Assembly (NCBI RefSeq): GCF_000739085.1
Contig: NZ_CP009110.1
Location: 3,038,001-3,102,000, forward strand
Origin: Amycolatopsis methanolica 239
Lineage (GTDB): Bacteria > Actinomycetota > Actinomycetes > Mycobacteriales > Pseudonocardiaceae
Reading direction: 5' to 3'
DNA length: 64,000 nucleotides
Below are positions 59,848 to 64,000 of this stretch, in pieces (position 1 is the stretch's first letter; each line of letters starts with the position of its first letter). A program made the translations under genes and the position numbers. The notes beneath the pieces are model-generated. The model saw only the letters and a program-made list of their open reading frames with translations. It made no database searches and had not been told where the DNA came from.

Positions 59848-60434
59848 GACGACCGCACCAGCAGGCGCACGCAGTGCTCGACCAGGCGTTCCCGGGGCAT
59901 CTCGGGCGTGCCGGACAGGTAGGCGGTGAACAGGTGGGTCAGCGCGCCGACGAGGCCGATCGCGGTCAGCTGCTTCTCCAGCGCGTCCATGCGCGCGGGC
60001 AGCTGCTCGCGGATCAGCCCGGCGAAGGCGGGCAGCAGCGCCATCCCGCGCGCGGACAGGGCCGGGTCGGTGATCGGCGCCAGCAGCAGGACCCGGCCCT
60101 TGCGCGGATCGTCCAGCATCAGCTCGACGAACGCGGTGACCGCCGCCTCGGCGCGCTGGGCCGGGTCGCGGCGGGTGTCCGGCACCGCGCCGGCGATGGC
60201 GCGGTGGGCCTCGGCGGCGACCTGCTCGTAGACCGCGACCACCAGCTCCTCGCGGTCGGCGAAGCTCTCGTAGAAGTACCGCTCGGTGAGCTTCGCGTGC
60301 CGGCACACCGCGCGCACGGTGACCGCCGCGCTGCCCTCGGTGCCGAGCAGGTCGAGCCCGGCGTCGAGCAGCTGGGCGCGCCGGGCCGCCCGGCGGTCGC
60401 TCAGGGTGGTCCCCGCCCAGGTCTTCTCCGCCAT
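59844..60434 (-). CDS. TetR-family transcriptional regulator
   Basis: 196 aa from ATG 60434. [41 protein letters not shown], with the TERYFYESF recognition helix frequent in the KstR/lipid group of regulators. Divergent from the MpaB-LLM operon with a strong palindrome between them. Its end overlaps the aldolase stop by 4 nt on the opposite strand. Confidence 0.92.
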   Translation of the reverse strand: MAEKTWAGTTLSDRRAARRAQLLDAGLDLLGTEGSAAVTVRAVCRHAKLTERYFYESFADREELVVAVYEQVAAEAHRAIAGAVPDTRRDPAQRAEAAVTAFVELMLDDPRKGRVLLLAPITDPALSARGMALLPAFAGLIREQLPARMDALEKQLTAIGLVGALTHLFTAYLSGTPEMPRERLVEHCVRLLVRSS

Positions 60435-60442
60435 CCGCCCTC

Positions 60443-60470
60443 ACAATTGACTACAGATGTTGTCAATTGT
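60443..60470. promoter_or_regulatory. TetR operator between TetR and the MpaB-LLM operon
   Basis: Perfect 9-bp arms ACAATTGAC and GTCAATTGT with a 10-nt spacer, starting 9 bp upstream of the TetR ATG and ending 13 bp before the MpaB ATG. It should control both divergent genes. Confidence 0.82.
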
Positions 60471-60482
60471 AGCGTTCGGATC

Positions 60483-61406
60483 ATGGCACCGCAGCCCCTG
60501 GGCCCCGATTCCCTGACGTGGAAGTACTTCGGCGACTGGCGGACCCTGCTCATGGCACTGTGGGCGGGCTCGCTGCAGAACATGCACCCGGAACTCGGCG
60601 CGGGGGTGGAGGAGCACTCGCGGTTCTTCGCCGAACGGTGGGAGCGGTTGTTCCGCTCGCTCTACCCGATCGGCGGCGTGGTCTACGACGGTCCGCGCGC
60701 GGCCGAGACCGCCCGCGCGGTGCGCGGCTACCACGAGACGATCCACGGCGTGGACTCCCGCGGCCGGCGCTACCACGCGCTGAACCCGGGCACGTTCTAC
60801 TGGGCGCACTCGACGTTCTTCATGCTCACCGTGGTCGCCGCGGAGCGGATGATGGGTGGGCTGGGCGAGGCGGACAAGCGGCGGCTGTTCGACGAGCACG
60901 TCCAGTGGTACCGGCTCTACGGGCTGAGCATGCGGCCGGTGCCGGGATCGTGGGAGGAGTTCCAGGCCTACTGGGACCACATGTGCACCGGGGTCCTGGA
61001 GGACAACAAGGCCACCAGGGATGTGCTGGACATCGCCGGCATCGCCAAGCCGCCGTTCGTGTCGTGGATGCCGGACCCGGTCTGGCGCGTGCTGCGCGTG
61101 GTGATCGCGAAGTCGTTCGTGTGGTGGACCGTCGGTCTGTACCACCCGGCGGTGCGCGAGCGGCTGGGCTACTCCTGGTCGCGCCGGAACGAGGTGCTGC
61201 ACCGGCTGGCCGGCCGAGCGATCGGGCTCGCGTTCCGGTTCGTGCCGCACGACCGCCGCTACCACCCGCGCGCCAGGGCGGCGTGGCGGCGGGTACGCGG
61301 CGAGGTCCCGGCGGACGCCCCGCTGGTGGAGACGCCGGCCCGCAACCTGCCGCCGCTGTCCGAACGGGACAGTCCCACCCATTACGTTCCCCGGGAGGTG
61401 TCGTGA
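60483..61406 (+). CDS. MpaB-family (DUF2236) oxygenase
   Basis: 307 aa. The latex-clearing/MpaB fold is seen in SLYPIGGVVYDGPRAAETAR, ALNPGTFYWAHSTFFMLTVV (the N-P-xxxxW-x-H-xT signature with haem-contacting His), VQWYRLYGLSMRPVPGSWEEF and YHPAVRERLGYSW. The fungal MpaB cleaves a farnesyl chain; actinobacterial paralogues are mostly uncharacterised. GTGA overlap with the LLM gene. TetR operator in front. Confidence 0.88.
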   Translation: MAPQPLGPDSLTWKYFGDWRTLLMALWAGSLQNMHPELGAGVEEHSRFFAERWERLFRSLYPIGGVVYDGPRAAETARAVRGYHETIHGVDSRGRRYHALNPGTFYWAHSTFFMLTVVAAERMMGGLGEADKRRLFDEHVQWYRLYGLSMRPVPGSWEEFQAYWDHMCTGVLEDNKATRDVLDIAGIAKPPFVSWMPDPVWRVLRVVIAKSFVWWTVGLYHPAVRERLGYSWSRRNEVLHRLAGRAIGLAFRFVPHDRRYHPRARAAWRRVRGEVPADAPLVETPARNLPPLSERDSPTHYVPREVS

Positions 61407-62428
61407 AGCTCGGCTATCACATCGGTTACTGGTCCTCCGGTCCACCGGAGGGTGCGCTCGACGCGATCCGCGCGGCGGAGGAGCTGGGGTTCGATTCGGT
61501 GTGGACGGCCGAGGGGTACGGCTCGGACGCGCTGACCCCGCTGGCCTGGTGGGGCGCGGCGACCTCGCGGGTCAAGCTCGGCACCAACATCATCCAGATG
61601 TCGGCGCGCACCCCGACCGCCACCGCGATGGCCGCGATGACCCTGGACCACCTCTCCGGCGGCCGGTTCATCCTCGGTCTCGGCGCGTCCGGGCCGCAGG
61701 TGGTGGAGGGCTGGTACGGGCAGCCCTACCCGCGGCCGCTGGTCCGGACGCGGGAGTACGTGGAGATCGTGCGGCGGGTGGTGGCCCGGCGGGAGCCGGT
61801 GACCTTCGACGGCGAGCAGTACCAGCTGCCGCTGAAGGACGGCACCGGGCTGGGCAAGCCGCTGAAGTCCACAGTGCACCCGCTGCGCCCGGAAATCCCC
61901 ATCTACCTGGCGGCGGAGGGGCCGAAGAACGTCGCGCTGGCGGCCGAGATCTGCGACGGCTGGCTGCCGCTGTTCTTCTCCCCGAAGAGCGACGCGTTCT
62001 ACCGGGAAGCGCTCGCCGAGGGCTTCGCGCGCCCGGGCGCCCGGCACACGCAGGCCGACTTCGAGGTGGCCGCCTCGGTGCCGGTCATCGTGCACGACGA
62101 CGTGGAGACCGCGGCCGGGTTCATCAAGCCGTCGCTGGCGCTCTACATCGGCGGCATGGGCGCCAAGCAGGTCAACTTCCACAAGGACGTGTTCGCCCGG
62201 CTCGGGTACGCCGACGTCGCGGAGAAGGTGCAGGAGCTCTACCTCGCCGGGCGCAAGGACGAAGCCACCGCGGCGATCCCCACGTCGCTGGTCGAGGACA
62301 CCTCGCTGATCGGGCCGCCGGAGAAGATCCGCGCGGAGCTCGGGGCTTGGGAGGAGACCGTGGTGACGACGCTGCTGCTGCGTGGGGATGCGGGGACATT
62401 GCGGCGGGTTGCCGAGGTGTTGTCTTAG
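61403..62428 (+). CDS. LLM-class F420-dependent oxidoreductase
   Basis: 341 aa from GTG 61403 (GGAGG 7 nt upstream), overlapping the MpaB stop. Bacterial-luciferase-like barrel: KLGYHIGYWSSGPPEG, LGFDSVWTAEGYGSDALTPL, KLGTNIIQMSARTPTATAM, GGRFILGLGASGPQVVEGW, and PIYLAAEGPKNVALAAEICDG. The ASGPQVVEGWYG loop is the MSMEG_/Rv-type F420 group. Reduces or oxidises an unknown substrate, presumably in the same pathway as MpaB. Confidence 0.93.
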   Translation: MKLGYHIGYWSSGPPEGALDAIRAAEELGFDSVWTAEGYGSDALTPLAWWGAATSRVKLGTNIIQMSARTPTATAMAAMTLDHLSGGRFILGLGASGPQVVEGWYGQPYPRPLVRTREYVEIVRRVVARREPVTFDGEQYQLPLKDGTGLGKPLKSTVHPLRPEIPIYLAAEGPKNVALAAEICDGWLPLFFSPKSDAFYREALAEGFARPGARHTQADFEVAASVPVIVHDDVETAAGFIKPSLALYIGGMGAKQVNFHKDVFARLGYADVAEKVQELYLAGRKDEATAAIPTSLVEDTSLIGPPEKIRAELGAWEETVVTTLLLRGDAGTLRRVAEVLS

Positions 62429-62643
62429 GTTTTCGCTACGCGGGTTTCTACTGCGCCGGCTTCGCTTCGCTACGCCCGGATGAAAAGAAGCCCTTCCGAA
62501 CCGGATCTTTGAGTGTTTGGCTGGGGATCGGGTTGCGGGAGAGGGGTGGTTCGGGGGATTGGTTGCGGTTCGTTGCCGGGTGACGGTGGGGGAACCGCCC
62601 GATGGAGGGTTGGCAGGGCTGGGTGACCTCCTTTAGTCTTCGG

Positions 62644-62668
62644 CAAACATGAAAGGGCTTCATGTTTG
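62644..62668. promoter_or_regulatory. 25-bp palindrome upstream of the ceramidase gene
   Basis: Arms CAAACATGAA and TTCATGTTTG with AGGGC between, 16 bp before the ATG and just before its ribosome site (GGAGGGAGG). Probable repressor site, or an mRNA hairpin that occludes the ribosome site. The rest of 62429-62684 holds no gene. Confidence 0.7.
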
Positions 62669-62684
62669 GAGGGAGGGCCGCCGA

Positions 62685-64000
62685 ATGCCGGTGAGTCGCA
62701 GGAGTGTTCTCGCCGGGGTGGCCGCCGCGCCGCTCGCCGCGGGTCTGGTGTCCACCCGCGCCGCGGCGGACCAGGGCTATCTCGTCGGCGTCGGCATCTC
62801 CGACGTCACCGGGCCCGCGGCCGAGTGCGGCATGATGGGCTACTCCATGCCGCAGCAGCAGACCGCCGGCATCCACCAGCGCACCCGCGCCCGCGCCTAT
62901 ATCGTCGCGGAATCCGGTGGCCGCCGGATCGTGTTCGTCAACGCCGACGTCGGCGCGTTGTTCCAGTCCGTGCACCAGGGCGTGCTCGCCCGGCTCGCCC
63001 AGCGGTACGGCGACCTCTACACCGAGCAGAACGTGCTGCTCAACGCCACGCACACGCACGCGGGCTGCGGCGGATCGTCCTGGTACGCCGCGTACAACCT
63101 GTCCATCCTGGGCTTCCAGCGGCAGGCCTACGACGCCCAGGTCGACGGCATCACCGAGGCCATCCAGCAAGCGCACGACAACCTCGCGCCGGGCACGATC
63201 AGCCTCGGCCGGACCGAGCTCACCGACGCCAGCGTCAACCGCTCCCGCACCGCCTTCGAGCTCAACCCGCAGGCCGACAAGGACCACTTCCCGCTCGCCA
63301 TCGACCCGGCCGTCACCGTGCTGCGGTTCCGGCAGGGCGGCCGCGACATCGGCGCCATCGCCTGGTTCGCCACCCACGGCACCTCGATGACCAACGCGAA
63401 CAAGCTGATCAGCGGCGACAACAAGGGCTACGCCGCCTACGCGTGGGAACACGGCCGCGGCACCCGCTACCTCGACGGCGCACCGGAGTTCGTCGCCTGC
63501 TTCCCGCAGACCAACTCCGGCGACATGTCCCCGAACCTCAACCTCAAGCCCGGCTCCGGCCCCACCGAGGACGAGTTCGAGAACACCCGCATCATCGGCG
63601 AACGCCAGTTCACCGCCGCGAAGGCCGCCTTCGACAACGCCACCACAGCCGTCACGGGACCGCTCGACTTCCGCTTCTGCTACGTGGACATGTCCCGCGT
63701 GACCGTGGACGGCCGGTACACCCCGGACGGACGGCAGCGCACCACGGCCACCGCCGCGATCGGCGTGTCGATGCTCGCCGGCAGCACCGAGGACGGCCCC
63801 GGGCTCCCGCTGCCCGAGGGTGTCCGCAACCCCTTCATCGACGCGCTCGGCGGCATGGACGCGCCGATCCCGCAGGCGCTGGCCGACGCGCACGCGCCGA
63901 AGGTGATCGCGGTGCCGTTCGGCGCCATGAAGCCCTACCCGTGGGCGCCTGAGGTGCTGCCGCTGCAGATCCTGCGGCTCGGGCAGCTCCACCTCGTCGC
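62685..64000 (+). CDS. Neutral/alkaline non-lysosomal ceramidase (3' end outside window)
   Basis: The first 438 codons of a Tat-exported hydrolase. Signal: SRRSVLAGVAAAPLAAGL, a twin-arginine leader with cleavage after a Ala-rich region near residue 27. Ceramidase-fold motifs: GISDVTGPAAECGMMGYS, LLNATHTHAGCGGSS (zinc-binding HTH), WFATHGTSM, and the nucleophile region TNSGDMSPNLN (Ser282). The family hydrolyses the N-acyl bond of ceramide and related lipids outside the cell. The frame is open to the end of the window. A palindrome directly upstream suggests regulation. Confidence 0.9.
   Translation, partial: MPVSRRSVLAGVAAAPLAAGLVSTRAAADQGYLVGVGISDVTGPAAECGMMGYSMPQQQTAGIHQRTRARAYIVAESGGRRIVFVNADVGALFQSVHQGVLARLAQRYGDLYTEQNVLLNATHTHAGCGGSSWYAAYNLSILGFQRQAYDAQVDGITEAIQQAHDNLAPGTISLGRTELTDASVNRSRTAFELNPQADKDHFPLAIDPAVTVLRFRQGGRDIGAIAWFATHGTSMTNANKLISGDNKGYAAYAWEHGRGTRYLDGAPEFVACFPQTNSGDMSPNLNLKPGSGPTEDEFENTRIIGERQFTAAKAAFDNATTAVTGPLDFRFCYVDMSRVTVDGRYTPDGRQRTTATAAIGVSMLAGSTEDGPGLPLPEGVRNPFIDALGGMDAPIPQALADAHAPKVIAVPFGAMKPYPWAPEVLPLQILRLGQLHLV

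Overview
The window is high-GC actinobacterial chromosome, most like Pseudonocardiaceae (Amycolatopsis-type). This rests on GTG/TTG starts, ATGA/GTGA gene overlaps, many TetR/ArsR/HxlR/IclR regulators, an F420-type (LLM) oxidoreductase, a PdtaR-like ANTAR regulator, and the conserved order tRNA-pdtaR-livKHMGF-polA-rpsA. No tool was run. All assignments come from reading translated sequence and motifs.

Layout. 1-2.5 kb is the end of an operon with a DUF364 Rossmann protein, a PduX-like amino-acid kinase and a cysteine-synthase-like PLP enzyme. 2.5-7.2 kb holds a GNAT, a truncated Gfo/Idh/MocA pseudogene, CorA, a STAS protein, an L,D-transpeptidase and an ArsR-SRPBCC pair. 7.3-17.6 kb is the most striking block. 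It has a Tle1/DUF2235-type lipase, a P450, and a divergent, tightly overlapping operon encoding an alpha-DOX/COX-like haem peroxidase, an unknown protein, a DyP peroxidase, a catalase-like protein and an Asp-nucleophile (epoxide-hydrolase type) alpha/beta hydrolase. I read it as a candidate bacterial oxylipin pathway. 17.6-21 kb has an ArsR-phosphatase fusion, small genes, a decayed MFS gene and its HxlR regulator.

21-34.3 kb is accessory. It contains gene fragments (alcohol dehydrogenase, acyl-CoA ligase), an IS3-family element with 26-bp terminal repeats, an IS5-type remnant, a broken response regulator, and an intact TetR-controlled catabolic operon (CocE-type hydrolase, cyclase, FAH-family enzyme, acyl-CoA ligase). 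It then carries debris of an MmyB-like regulator, a REase-like defence protein and a DNA ligase, and ends with a large serine integrase whose 3' end overlaps a tRNA gene.

34.5-54.7 kb is the core block: pdtaR, a complete branched-chain amino-acid ABC transporter (livKHMGF), a thioesterase, polA, and rpsA. Inside it is a decayed patch (45.4-47.9 kb: degenerate tandem repeats, an ECF sigma pseudogene lacking region 4, a DHFR-family pseudogene) and a TetR-controlled YhgE/Pip exporter with a degenerate ATPase partner. 54.9-64 kb has regulators with visible palindromic operators, a FolP2-like protein, the acetaldehyde dehydrogenase/4-hydroxy-2-oxovalerate aldolase pair, an MpaB-LLM operon, and the start of a Tat-exported neutral ceramidase.

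Several genes carry frameshifts (MFS, sigma factor, DHFR, response regulator, IS3 orfA, DNA ligase). They cluster in accessory or decayed patches, which argues for real decay, but assembly error cannot be excluded from sequence alone.
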